Positions 44,004-53,220 of a DNA stretch of 64,000 nucleotides are shown one piece after another (the stretch's first letter is position 1; every line of letters begins with the position of its first letter). The stretch is from positions 366,040,687 through 366,104,686 of the forward strand of contig JAUMIR010000001.1 in the NCBI GenBank assembly GCA_030847615.1, read 5' to 3'. The position numbers and the translations under genes were made by a program. The notes under the pieces were generated by a model. That model saw only the letters and a list, made by a program, of their open reading frames with translations, searched no databases and was not told the DNA's origin. Source of the stretch: Gambelia wislizenii. Its lineage: Eukaryota; Chordata; Lepidosauria; Squamata; Crotaphytidae.

Positions 44004-44736
44004 ATAGAATCATAGAGTAGCAAGGGGCCCTGTGGGCTATCAGGTCCAACTCCCTGCTCAAGGCAGGATCTCCAACTAGAGCATCCCCAGCAGCTAGCTG
44101 TATATCCTCTTTTTGAAGACGTCCAGAGAAAGATACCCAACCATCACTCTAAGAAATTGGTTCCCTTGCTGAACTGCTCTTACTCTCAAGAAGTTCTTTC
44201 TAGTGTTCAATTGAAATCTACCCTCCTGTAACTTAAAACGATTTGACCTCATCCTACCCTCTGGGGCATCAGAAAACAAACATGCCCCCTCCTCTCTGTG
44301 ATACCCTTTGAGGTATTTAAGACTGGAATCATGTCACCTCCTCAGTCTTCTCTTCATCAAGCTGAACATGCCAGCTCCTTCAACCTTTCCTCATATGTTT
44401 TGTTCTCCATCCTTCTTTTCACCCTTGCTGTCCTTCTCTGAACCCACTCCAACTTGTCTACATCTTTCTTAAAATGAGGCACCCAGAACTGAACACAGTA
44501 CTCCAGATGAGGCCTGACCAGTGCAGAATATAGGAGGACTATGACATCCCTCAACTTGGAAACTACGCTTCTACTAATGCAGACTAAGATTACATTTGCC
44601 TTCTTTGCTGCAGCATCACACTGCTGGTTCATGTTCAAATTATCATCAACAATGTGCTCGCATAGGCAGCACATATACCAAATTATCATCAACAATAATC
44701 CCAAGTTCCTTTTCACGTGTAGTACTTCTGAGCCAA
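44004..44736 (-). mobile_element. CR1 LINE, 3' part of a near full-length element
   Basis: The complement of the terminal repeat (ATAGAATCATAGAG) opens it on the plus strand. Minus-strand protein traces include [71 protein letters not shown] and YLSLDVFKKR. Its upstream boundary at 44,736 is the insertion point of the RTE-like LINE. The CR1 continues beyond 48,694 after one copy of the 13-bp target duplication. Confidence 0.88.
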
Positions 44737-44779
44737 CCTCTCCATTGACGCCCCATTGTCGTGGGAGAGAGGCTTGCAT
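44357..44779 (-). pseudogene. CR1 RT C-terminal fragment
   Basis: An open minus-strand frame (140 codons) reads [39 protein letters not shown] and DKLEWVQRRTARVKRRMENK, the CR1 RT C-terminal region. Its first residues derive from the adjacent LINE insertion, and a 26-nt U6 snRNA piece plus its target duplication is embedded near its start. Inactive. Confidence 0.8.
44637..44696 (+). pseudogene. Truncated U6 snRNA retropseudogene with 17-bp repeats
   Basis: A 26-nt insert at 44,654-44,679 starts GTGCTCGC and continues GGCAGCACATATAC, the 5' end of U6 snRNA including its first stem (23 of 26 positions agree with the vertebrate U6 I remember; two changes lie in the loop). Perfect 17-bp direct repeats AAATTATCATCAACAAT flank it (44,637-44,653 and 44,680-44,696). 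The 3' part of U6 and any A tail are absent, the layout of 3'-truncated (class III) snRNA pseudogenes. It lies within the CR1. Confidence 0.75.
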
Positions 44780-45507
44780 ACCCTAATGATGTTTTGAGCT
44801 ATGCTGGCGGTGGCATAATAGCAACCGGTAGGGTCTCCCATGCCAGACAGGTCAAAACCGAAGGGTCTGACAAACAGCGTCAAAGGGCAGGATGGGCTCT
44901 CTAGCCTTATGGCAACCATCCTAGGAGAAGGAAAACTCTAATCCCAAACCCGGGCAGATGGTGCTCATCCAACCCTGTACGGTCAACCATCTAAGAGAAG
45001 GAAACTCTAATCAAATCTACGACCCGAGGACTTCGCTGCTACCGTCCATGCTTGCAAGGCCACAGCAGATGAACCTCTGGTTTAAAGGGTGAGGCCAGTT
45101 CTGTGCATGCTGCGCTCCACCAGAAAAATCCATTGCACAGGCTCGAAGGACAAATCCAATTCTGAAAAAGCCCTGTAATGATAGGCGAGGGACGAAACGG
45201 CAGGTGTAAAGATGCACTGGAAGCTGCAGACCCGACCCTGCATGCAGGCAGTTCAGGACTTTGGTCACTTGAGGCTGACCCGGGAGATGACAGTCTTGTT
45301 CGGCAGCATCCTGAACGACCAAGCAGCCTTTTTAAAGGAGAGCACTGCTTGTTCTATATGGAGAGGGGCCTAGAAAAGGTGGCCTAACAAAAGCTCATCC
45401 CCAACTACCTGGTTGGCTAGCCGTGGCCAACGGGCATCTTCTGATGTGGTCAAACCAAGGCAAAGAAACAAAGGCACACACCGGCCTCCAAAGGTGTAAA
45501 TAAACTG
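44737..45507 (+). other. 5' UTR of the RTE-like LINE
   Basis: It starts CCTCTCCATTGACG and contains GGGAGAGAGG, which can pair with CCTCTCC. It includes CCGGTAGGGTCTCCCATGCC, two AGAAGGAAACTCTAATC-like repeats and GATGACAGTCTTGTTCGGCA. No ORF1 is recognised in it. Any internal promoter must lie here, but I see no diagnostic box. Confidence 0.6.
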
Positions 45508-45710
45508 ATGCTTGCATGCTGGAACATCAGAACCATGTGAGACTCTGCAGATAGTGGACAGCCTGACTGTCATTCTGCTCTAATAGCCCATGAACTATCT
45601 CAACTTAATATTGACATCGCTGCTCTTAGTGAAGTTCGTCTCCATGAGGAAGGCAGCCTTACTGGTCTGGCAAACCCAAAACCGAAAAACATCTTTCAGG
45701 AGTAGGCTTT
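45508..45710 (+). pseudogene. Endonuclease N-terminus, interrupted
   Basis: From ATG at 45,508 the frame reads MLACWNIRTM, stops at TGA 45,538 (TGC in an intact copy is likely), and continues DSADSGQPDCHSALIAHELS, LNIDIAALSEVRLHEEGSLT, which is the start of an APE endonuclease (the N of WNIR and the E of SEVRL are active-site type positions). Near 45,663 a deletion removes a few residues and shifts the frame into WSGKPKTEKHLSGVGF, which runs on in frame into the long open frame beginning at 45,711. Confidence 0.8.
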
Positions 45711-48368
45711 ATGATTAAAAACTCCATTGCCTCCAAACTCGAAACCTTGCCAACAGGACACTCTGATCGCATTATTTCCTTACGCCTCCCACATGTTGTT
45801 CTCTTTAGTATATATGCCCCAACTATGCAAGCCGACCCTGTACAGAAAGACAAATTCTACACAGACCTACGCCAACTCATACAAAAAGTCCCTGTAGAAG
45901 ATAAAATTATTATCCTTGGTGACTTCAATGCCAGAGTAGGAAAGAACTCCGAAGCCTGGAAAAGTGTCTTAGGCAAGCATGGTGTTGGAAATTGCAATGA
46001 TAACGGATGTCTCCTGCTAGAGTTCTGTGCAGAACAACAGCTGACTATTACAAACACAATATTTCAACAGAAAGATAGCTTGAAGACAACCTGGATGCAT
46101 CCCCGATCCAAACATTGGCACCTCATTGACTATGTTCTAGACTGCCAGAGAGACATTCGTGATGTCCGTCATACCCGAGTGATGCCCAGTGCAGAATGCC
46201 AAACAGATCATCGCCTCGTCAGATGTAAACTAAATCTTCATCTTAAATTCAAACCTAAGAGGGGTGGCATCTTAAAGAAGAGACTCCAAGTCAACAATCT
46301 TCAACAAGCTACCATGAGAGACAACTTCCAGGAAAATCTACAAACGAAACTTGAAGACCATCCTACAGATCCTTCTCCTACAGTGCTTTGGCAACATATC
46401 AAAAATAGTATCCTCCAGTCTGCGGAAGAATCACTTGGGTTCTCCCACAAGAAAAATCAAGACTGGTTTGATGAAAACAACCAAGAGATCCAGGAGCTGT
46501 TGGAAAAGAAGAGAGCTGCTCACCAGGCATACCTCGCCCAGCCAACCTGCCATGTAAGAAAAGCAGCTTTCCGCCTCACATGTAGTAAACTACAACAAAA
46601 ACTCCGAGACATGCAGAACAAGTGGTGGATCAATATAGCAGAAAAGACACAACGCTGTGCAGATCTGGGTGATCATAGAGGATTTTATGAAGCTCTTAAA
46701 GCAGTGTTTGGACCTACTTATCAGGTCCAAAGCTCCTTATACAGTACAGATGGTCAAACATTAATTACTGATAAAGCCTCCATCCTGAATCGTTGGGCTG
46801 AACATTTTCAAAGTCTCTTTAGCGCCAACCGAGTAGTCCAAGGCTCAGCTATCCAACATATGATACAAAAACCAATGAAAAATGAATTGGACATAGCTCC
46901 CACTTTGGAAGAGACCCTTAAGGCCATACAGCAGATGAAAAACAGCAAGGCAGCTGGGATTGACGGAATCCCACCTGAAGTCTGGAAACACGGAGGTCAT
47001 GCACTCCACGAAAAATTCCACGAATTCCTTGTGAATTGCTGGGAAAAAGGGGAACTGCCATCAGACCTCCGAGGTGCAGTCATCATCACCCTGTACAAGA
47101 AAAAAGGAGCAAAATCCGACTGCTCAAACTATCGGGGCATAACACTGCTCTCTATTGCTGGAAAAATCCTTGCAAGGATACTCCTGAACAGATTAGTTCC
47201 TGCTATTGCAGAAAAACTTCTCCTTGAAAGCCAATGTGGCTTCAGAGCCAATAGGAGTACTACAGACATGGTATTTGCTCTTAGACAACTGCAAGAAAAA
47301 TGTAGAGAGCAGAACAAGGGTCTCTATGTAACATTTGTCGACCTCCCCAAAGCCTTCGACACTGTAAGTAGAAAAGGTCTGTGGCAGATCCTGGAAAGAC
47401 TAGGATGTCCCCCCAAATTCCTTAAAATGATTATCTTGCTACACGAGGGCCAGCGTGGTCAAGTCAGATATGGCGATGCTCGTTCAGAGCCCTTTCTAAT
47501 AACTAATGGAGTGAAGCAAGGTTGTGTTCTTGCACCAACTTTATTTACAATCTTCTTTAGCACGATGCTCCAAAGGGCTATGGCAGAGCTTGGACAAGAC
47601 GACGGCATCTATATACGTTACCGTACTGATGGTAGCTTATTTAACTTAAGCCGTCTGAGGGCTCACACTAAGACTCTAAACTATCTAGTCCGTGAGCTGC
47701 TCTTTGCCGATGATGCTGCCATTGTTGCCCACACAGAAGCAGCTCTGCAGCGCCTAACGTCCTGCTTTGCAACAGCTGCAGAGCTGTTTGGGTTGGAAGT
47801 CAACCCCAAGAAAACAGAAGTTCTTTACCAGCCTGTACCACAGGACGAATACCACCACCCCCACATTGCTGTCAGCAAATCTGTGCTTAAGTCCATTCAG
47901 CAATTCACCTACCTGGGAAGCATCATTTCCTCAGATGCCAAGATTGACAAAGAGATCGATCACAGATTAGCAAAGGCATATAGTGCATTTGGAAGACTTC
48001 ACAAAAAAGTCTGGAGCAATAAACACCTGAGGCAAAGCACAAAAATCAGTGTGTATAGAGCCATTGTACTGTCTATCCTCCTTCATGGATCTGAAACATG
48101 GGTCACCTATCGCCACCACCTACGACTCCTCGAGCGCTTTCATCAGCGCTGTCTACGCACAATCCTAAATATACACTGGACTGACTATGTGACGAATGTT
48201 GCTGTCCTTGAGCAAGCAGGGATCACCAGCATTGAGGCCATGATATTGAGAACACAGCTGCGCTGGGCAGGGCACGTTTCTAGGATGGCGGACCATCGCC
48301 TCCCAAAAATACTACTCTACGGTGAACTCGCCATGGGTCAGCGTAAGAGGGGCGCTCAAAAAAAGTGA
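45711..48368 (+). CDS. LINE endonuclease-reverse transcriptase, open 885 codons
   Basis: This is the main protein of the RTE-like LINE, which would nick target DNA and copy the element RNA. In the open frame: endonuclease GDFN at 70-73, IDYV at 139-142 and TDHR around 165-168 (catalytic His); a helical linker; RT from SKAAGIDGIPPE (about 412) through FRANRSTTDMVFALRQLQEK, GLYVTFVDLPKAFDTVSRKG, GVKQGCVLAPTLFTIFF and FADD at 665-668; then LGSIISSDAKID, SILLHGSETWVTY and LRTQLRWAGHVSRM. The first Met is not the true start, since coding similarity extends 67 codons upstream past a deletion. It ends at TGA 48,366, where the truncated copy at 22.6 kb has CAA. Reading on restores about 99 more residues. 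Confidence 0.9.
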   Translation: MIKNSIASKLETLPTGHSDRIISLRLPHVVLFSIYAPTMQADPVQKDKFYTDLRQLIQKVPVEDKIIILGDFNARVGKNSEAWKSVLGKHGVGNCNDNGCLLLEFCAEQQLTITNTIFQQKDSLKTTWMHPRSKHWHLIDYVLDCQRDIRDVRHTRVMPSAECQTDHRLVRCKLNLHLKFKPKRGGILKKRLQVNNLQQATMRDNFQENLQTKLEDHPTDPSPTVLWQHIKNSILQSAEESLGFSHKKNQDWFDENNQEIQELLEKKRAAHQAYLAQPTCHVRKAAFRLTCSKLQQKLRDMQNKWWINIAEKTQRCADLGDHRGFYEALKAVFGPTYQVQSSLYSTDGQTLITDKASILNRWAEHFQSLFSANRVVQGSAIQHMIQKPMKNELDIAPTLEETLKAIQQMKNSKAAGIDGIPPEVWKHGGHALHEKFHEFLVNCWEKGELPSDLRGAVIITLYKKKGAKSDCSNYRGITLLSIAGKILARILLNRLVPAIAEKLLLESQCGFRANRSTTDMVFALRQLQEKCREQNKGLYVTFVDLPKAFDTVSRKGLWQILERLGCPPKFLKMIILLHEGQRGQVRYGDARSEPFLITNGVKQGCVLAPTLFTIFFSTMLQRAMAELGQDDGIYIRYRTDGSLFNLSRLRAHTKTLNYLVRELLFADDAAIVAHTEAALQRLTSCFATAAELFGLEVNPKKTEVLYQPVPQDEYHHPHIAVSKSVLKSIQQFTYLGSIISSDAKIDKEIDHRLAKAYSAFGRLHKKVWSNKHLRQSTKISVYRAIVLSILLHGSETWVTYRHHLRLLERFHQRCLRTILNIHWTDYVTNVAVLEQAGITSIEAMILRTQLRWAGHVSRMADHRLPKILLYGELAMGQRKRGAQKK

Positions 48369-48665
48369 TACAAAGACTCCCTGAAACAACATCTCAGGCT
48401 TGGCCAAATTGATCACCAACAGTGGTCCACCCTGGCCTCACATCGGGAGGCATGGAGACGCACTATCCACAATGCTGCAGCCTTATTTGAGAACTCACAA
48501 CGAACAAGTCTTGAAGAGAAACGACAACGCAGAAAGAATCACAACCCAAAAACATCACCCAAGGAGACCTTCTGCTGTGCTTTTTGCAACCGGACATGTT
48601 TATCTCGGATTGGCCTTTTTAGTCATCAGCGCGCTTGCAGAAAGCGCGGTATGAGTCCTTCCTGA
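48369..48665 (+). pseudogene. LINE C-terminal domain with CCHC finger, past a nonsense codon
   Basis: In frame with the preceding open frame after TGA at 48,366: YKDSLKQHLRLGQIDHQQW, SQRTSLEEKRQRRKNHN, and a finger C-x2-C-x12-H-x3-C (CAFC...SHQRAC) at about 48,576-48,636, ending MSPS and TGA at 48,663. The same domain is intact in frame in the copy ending at 23,985. Its role is presumably nucleic-acid binding during integration (inference). Confidence 0.8.
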
Positions 48666-48709
48666 ATCTTCATTTGCGAAGAAAAGCCAGATGACTGCTG
48701 AGCCAAGTA

Positions 48710-49682
48710 TCCCTCATACTATACCTGCACATTTGTTTTTTGTGGCCTAAATGTAGAATTTTGGATTTGTCTCTGTTGAATTTCATTTTATTAATTTCAG
48801 CCCAGTTTTCTAGTTTATCAAGGTCCTTTTGAATTCTGTTCCTGTCTTCCAATGTGTTATCTATCCCTCTCAGCTCCAGGAGAGGACCATGCAGCACTCC
48901 ACTTGAGACATTCTTCCAATTTGAAGCACAGCCACTGATGATAACTCTTTGAGCATGATTTTCCAACCAGTTATGGATCCATCAATGGTGTTTCCATCTA
49001 TTCCATATTTACTCAGTTTGCTAATCAAAATACCATGGGGGGTTTTATCAAATGCATTGCTGAAATCCAGATAAATGACATCCACAGCATTCCTACCATC
49101 TACTAAACTAGTGATCCAATTTTTAAAAAGATGTAAGGTTAGTTTTGCTGGACTTCTTAACAAACCCATGCTGGCCCCTACTGATCACTCTATTGTCTTC
49201 AAGATATGTCAGACGGACCCCTGTATAATCCATTTGAATATTTTTCCTGGTATTGAGATCAGGCTGACTAGCCAACAGTTTCCTGGATCTTCTTTCTTGC
49301 CTTTTTTGAAAAGAGGGACAATATTTGCTCATCTCTAGTCCTCAGGCACCTCACATGTTATCCAAAATTTACCAAAAATGATAGCAAGTGGTTCTGCAAG
49401 TATGTCAGGAAGTTACTGCAATATTCTGGGATGCAGTTTATCTGCTCCTGCAAATTTGAACTCATTTAGGTTAACTAGTTAATTCCTGACTAACTCCTTA
49501 CCAATCCTGATTTGCAACCCAGATTCCTTAACAAGGTGTCTGCTGAGGCAAAGAAGCACACATTTCTCCTTTTGGTGAAAACATGAAACAAAATAGGTAT
49601 TGAGCAGTTCTGCCTTTTCATTGTGAGCTGTTAGCATTTCACCATCCTTTCTGAGCAGCAGTCCTACCGTTTCCTTTGTCAT
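48710..49682 (-). pseudogene. CR1 RT N-terminal and palm remnants
   Basis: Minus-strand frames give MTKETVGLLLRKDGEMLTAH, KAELLNTYFVSCFHQKEK, then ISRGQHGFVKKSSKTNLTSF, DGRNAVDVIYLDFSNAFDKT (first palm Asp), SGVLHGPLLE (degraded VPQG region) and KMKFNRDKSKILHLGHKKQM. Several shifts and stops separate them. The YADD box is not preserved in an open frame. Confidence 0.8.
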
Positions 49683-50112
49683 TCTCTTGCTTTGAACAAA
49701 TTTGAAACCCCCCTTTTTGTTGCTCTTTGCTTGCCTAGACAGTCTCAGATCATTTTGAGCTTTACCTGCCCTTATGCTATTTCTGCAAGTTTGGGCTACA
49801 CATCTGTATTCTTCCTTGATGATTTATCCTTCTTTTCATTCATTATACGTGTTCTCTTTTATTTTTTTATATTTCCTCCTTGAGTTTACTGTGCAGCCAC
49901 ATCAACTTTTTCAGGTATTTCCACTTTTCTTCTTTCATGGAATTGTTTGTGGTTGTGCTTTTAGCACTTCCTCTTCCTATAATCCCACCTGTGCTGGGTG
50001 CCTTTTTCCTTTAGCATAATTAGCCATGGTATTCAGTATTTTCCTGCACTTGATAAAATCAGCTGTCCTGAAAACCAAGGTTCTGTTTGACTATACTGTA
50101 CTCTTCTTTGCC

Positions 50113-50780
50113 TTATGCCACAATCATGAATTCTAGCATTACGTGGTCACTCCTCCATAAAGTACCAACTGCTTTGATTCCAGTGACCAACTCCTCCCAA
50201 TTAGTTAGAATCAAGTCCAGGACTGCTGGTCCTATTGTTCCTTCCTCCACCTTTTGAAAGAGGAAATTATCAGCAGGGCACATCAGGAATTTGTTGGAGA
50301 GACTATGCTTAGCAGAGCATATCTCCCAGCAGATATCAGGATAATTAAAGTCCCTCATAACTACCCATTCTACCTTCTTGCAGATTTCTGAGATTTGTTT
50401 CAGAAAAAAATCATCTACCACTTTGACTTGGTTTGGTGGCCTGTAGTAAACTCCTACCACAATGTTGCCTTTATTTTTTTTCCCTCCATTTATTTTTACC
50501 CAAAAGCTCTCCACTGGTCCAGTTTGATCACTTGCATGGATTTCTATAATTTGACATACTGTACAATGCTACTCCCCCTCCCCCATCTATTCTTTTGGAA
50601 CAGATTATATCCTTCAAGTGTTATATTTCAATCATCCCACCAAGTCTCTGTTATACCTATAAAGTCATAGTTACCTTCCTTCACTAGGACTTCAAGCTTG
50701 GTCTTGTTTGTTTCCTAAACTCTGTGCGTTGTTGTATAGACATGTTAAGCTTTGTTTATTGTCATCTTTTATTCTTGCAA
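50113..50780 (-). pseudogene. CR1 ORF2 APE endonuclease remnant
   Basis: The start of ORF2 is visible as SLTCLYNNAQSLGNKQDQA at about 50,692-50,750. After a break, an open 133-codon frame (50,514-50,113) reads [36 protein letters not shown] (GDFNYP in active copies; here RDFN), [10 protein letters not shown] and [11 protein letters not shown] (SDH catalytic motif). These are the APE endonuclease landmarks in order. Gly-to-Arg in GDFN and the breaks indicate inactivity. Confidence 0.85.
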
Positions 50781-51359
50781 GTTTTACTGTGGCTCTCATT
50801 CTCTCCCTCAGCTTCTCCTCTAGAATTCCATCCCTGTGTTTAGAGCTTGCTTTTGGACAAATGTTTAAGATTTCATCTCCAACCCCACAAGGATTTAGTT
50901 TGAAGCCCTTGTGATCAGTTTTGTGATGCTTTTGCCAAAGACATTCCTCCTGGTCTTCATTAGGTGTAGGCCATCTGTAGCCAGTAGTTCTTTGTCTAGG
51001 AAGTGAAGACGATGGTCCCAGAAGCCAAACTTCTCCCGATGACACCATCTGCATAGCCAGTTATTCACCTGCAGTTTCTTCCTGTTCATTGTATGGTTCC
51101 TTATCTTCCACTAGTAGATTTAGCAGGAATGCCACCTGTGCCTCTAAACTCTTCACTTTCTTGCCCAGAGTTTCACAGGCCAAGGTGATCTGCTCAGAGG
51201 TGTTCTTTGCAATTTTATAGGTGCCCACATGAATCAGAAGAAAGGGATACTGCCCTGTGTTCTTGATGAGCTTAGACAACTTGTCAGTGACATCCTCAAT
51301 ACGCACAGCAGGAAGACAGAAGACTTCTCAATTCATCTTGTCCAGCACACCGTTCCCTC

Positions 51360-51856
51360 TACAGTTGTCCCTCCACATTCATGGGGGTTAGGGGCGTGAA
51401 ACCCCTGCGGATGTGAAAAAACCGTGAAAAAAACCTAGGTCACACCACCGCCCTCCCTCCCCCCAGGAGCAGCGAGGGGGCTAGGCAAGCCTCATCGCTG
51501 CATCCTCCTGCCCTCTCCCGTCCCCCCCAGAAGCAGCAACAGGGCTAGGCAAGCCTCATCGCTGCGTCCTCCCGCCCCCTCCCAGCCCCCCAGGAGCAGC
51601 GATGGGGCTAGGCAAGCCTCATTGCTACGTCCTCCCGCCCCCTCCCACCCACCCTCCAAGAGCAGCGACGGGGCTAGGCAAGCCTTGTTGCTGTGTCCTC
51701 CCGCCCCCTGCGCCCCCCCAGGAGCAGCAACAGGGCAAGCCAAGCCCCGTCACTGCTCCTCGCAGTTTTTTGTATGGCGGGGGGGGGGCTCCCAAAACTG
51801 CGAATAGTCAAAACCGCAAATCTTAAAGCCGCGAATGTGGATGGGCAACTGTATAC
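51360..51856. mobile_element. GC-rich Tigger-like MITE with internal minisatellite
   Basis: The ends CAGTTGTCCCTCCACATTCA and GAATGTGGATGGGCAACTG are inverted repeats flanked by TA, and sit inside CR1 ORF1. Near the ends are GTGAAACCCCTGCGGATGTG and CAAAACCGCAAATCTTAAAG, typical of the Tigger-like set here. The middle is a GC-rich tandem array unlike its relatives. Confidence 0.8.
51440..51760. repeat. 63-66-bp GC-rich minisatellite, about 4.5 units
   Basis: GGGGCTAGGCAAGCCTCATC recurs at about 51,477, 51,541, 51,604 and 51,670, each followed by GTCCTCCCGCCCCCTCCCA and AGGAGCAGCGA. Proline/arginine-rich open frames across it come from the repeat and are not genes. Confidence 0.9.
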
Positions 51857-52440
51857 CCAAGTAATAAACCCCTTACCGCTAGCACTCTTCTTCTTGCTGA
51901 AGTTGGTGGTTAGGTTGGCTCCTTCTCTGGCATGAAGTATTTCTTGCTGCTGGTCTCCAGTTTGGGCCTTTTCACCACCATTATCCTCAGGAAGATGTAG
52001 GAAGTGACTGCTCAGTTGGAGCTGTTCTTAATCCCTTGTGCATGGTTTGCTCCTGATGGTGACTGTCCTCCAGGATACTCCCCCTCAGTGTTACAGCCCT
52101 CTTCATTTTCATTGGCAGCTTCTTCCTGTTGGTTCTGCTCTATCAATTCCCCCTTTGTTCTATCCAGGAAGTCCTCCTGTTCTCTGATGTGCCGAAGAGT
52201 CCCAACATGTAACTATAATGCATTGACCTCTTCCAAGAGAGCCACTAGCTTCCACTTGCTGCAAGTTTAGTCAGTGAGGTTTTCTGGCAAGAAGACAAAC
52301 ATCGCACATGCATTGCAGCAGACAATGACAGATACTTCTTTCTACACCCCTGCAGCTATTTTCCCCCCACCTTTTCCAGACTGTAATAACTCTAACTGAT
52401 ATGAATGTGCATGCTGCAAGGTGCACAGCACTGTCCCTCA

Positions 52441-52709
52441 GAGGCTGAGCTCCAAAGACTGAGGCAGGAGTTATATAGAGCTACTGGCTACTACCTCCAC
52501 CCTCAAGCATGTCAGTAACTTAGCAGAAGCCCCATCCCTTTAGAACATGCACTCAGGGAAAGCACACAGCCGAACACAAACAAAAGCCCCCCCACACAGG
52601 AATTCAAAAAACATAGTAAGAGTCAAGGATAACCCCCAAACACAGCTCACCTTCCACTCTCTCCTCGGAGGCTGAGCTCAAAAGACTGAGGCAGCAGTTA
52701 TATAGAGCT
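52441..52709. repeat. 42-bp direct repeats in the CR1 5' region
   Basis: GAGGCTGAGCTCCAAAGACT (52,441) and GAGGCTGAGCTCAAAAGACT (52,668) continue alike through GAGGCA..AGTTATATAGAGCT. They are 227 bp apart, in direct orientation, with 2 mismatches. They lie upstream of the CR1 ORF1, so they may be repeated 5' UTR units. Confidence 0.75.
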
Positions 52710-52735
52710 CGTGGCACTGAGTAAAGGGATGATCT

Positions 52736-53000
52736 AGAAATACCTTAAATAAAATATCAATAAATAAGTAGAATAATAAAGAGAATAAACAATGAAACCG
52801 AGCTCCTGCTCTTAAAAAAAAGCTTACTGCCCATGCCCAACATGCAGCTCCTTTCTAAATGCAATCCATTTTTTCATCCTTCTCACAATCTGTATGGAAT
52901 TGCTAGTACATCTGAAGAACAAGGAGCCTTTGGCAAACAAACAGTGCTTTCCTATGCAGCTGACTCATGCAGGTAAAACAGCTGTTATATGTAGGTCAGA
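52736..53000. other. No gene or clear repeat recognised
   Basis: AT-rich spacer between the CR1 5' end and a MITE. Confidence 0.45.
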
Positions 53001-53220
53001 GGGTGCATCTACACTGTAGAAATAATGCAGTTTGGCACCACTTTAACGACTGTAGCTCCATCCTACAGAATCCTGGGATTTGTAGTTTTACAAGGTCTGT
53101 AGCCTTCTCTGCCAGGGTGCTGGTGCCTCACAAAACTATAGATTTCAGGATTCTGTAGGATGGAGCCATGACAATTAAAGTGGTGTCAAACTGCATTACT
53201 TTTACAATGTAGATGCACCC
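53001..53220. mobile_element. Harbinger-like MITE, GGGTGCATCTACACTG copy
   Basis: The ends GGGTGCATCTACACTGTAGA and TTTACAATGTAGATGCACCC are inverted repeats of about 33 bp; core AATCCTGGGATTTGTAGTTT. Flanking triplets AGA and TGA are one step from identical, compatible with the TAG duplication seen for the copy at 4,740. Confidence 0.75.

Larger units (their letters stand above)
44737..48693 (+). mobile_element. RTE-like LINE, apparently full length (about 3.96 kb)
   Basis: Flanked by 13-bp target duplications ACTTCTGAGCCAA (44,724-44,736) and ACTGCTGAGCCAA (48,694-48,706), one mismatch. It has a 5' UTR of about 770 bp with a repeated AGAAGGAAA(A)CTCTAATC motif (44,921 and 44,990), one long reading frame encoding endonuclease then reverse transcriptase then a CCHC finger, and a short 3' UTR ending GAAGAAAAGCCAGA. 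A single ORF, an FADD box and an LRWAGHVSRM C-terminal motif suggest the RTE group. It is clearly distinct from BovB, and a Vingi or other APE-type clade is not excluded. Confidence 0.85.
50895..52350 (-). pseudogene. CR1 ORF1 remnant, split by a MITE
   Basis: From the 5' side: CNACAMFVFLPEN and a TCSKWKLVALLEEVNAL-like stretch near 52,340-52,230 resemble the CR1 ORF1 N-terminal zinc-binding motif and coiled coil. Then comes an acidic linker (EEAANENEEGCNTEG). After the MITE (51,359-51,857) follow RIEDVTDKLSKLIKNTGQYP, LLIHVGTYKIAKNT, TLGKKVKSLEAQVAFL, NWLCRWCHREKFGFWDH and DGLHLMKTRRNVFGKSI, which match the SGNH/esterase-like domain of vertebrate CR1 ORF1 (VGTND and DGxH motifs; Asn-Asp lost here). 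Function: RNA-binding partner of ORF2 by family knowledge. Confidence 0.8.
48694..52735 (-). mobile_element. CR1 LINE, 5' part of a near full-length element
   Basis: This continues the CR1 at 44,004-44,736. On the minus strand, from the 5' side: a possible 5' UTR with two direct repeats (52,441 and 52,668), an ORF1 zinc-binding region and acidic linker (52,350-51,860), an ORF1 esterase-like domain (51,306-50,900), endonuclease (about 50,780-50,110) and RT N-terminus (49,700-48,700). Without the LINE, MITE and duplicated bases the CR1 is about 4.2 kb, near full length. All frames are broken. Confidence 0.85.

Noticed and set aside
45711..48368. A domesticated host gene
   Set aside because: The frame sits inside an element with target duplications and a 3' end shared with other copies, and it carries nonsense and deletion changes. 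It is a LINE ORF.
51492..51935. Alanine/glycine- and proline-rich open frames
   Set aside because: They are translations of the GC-rich 63-66-bp minisatellite.
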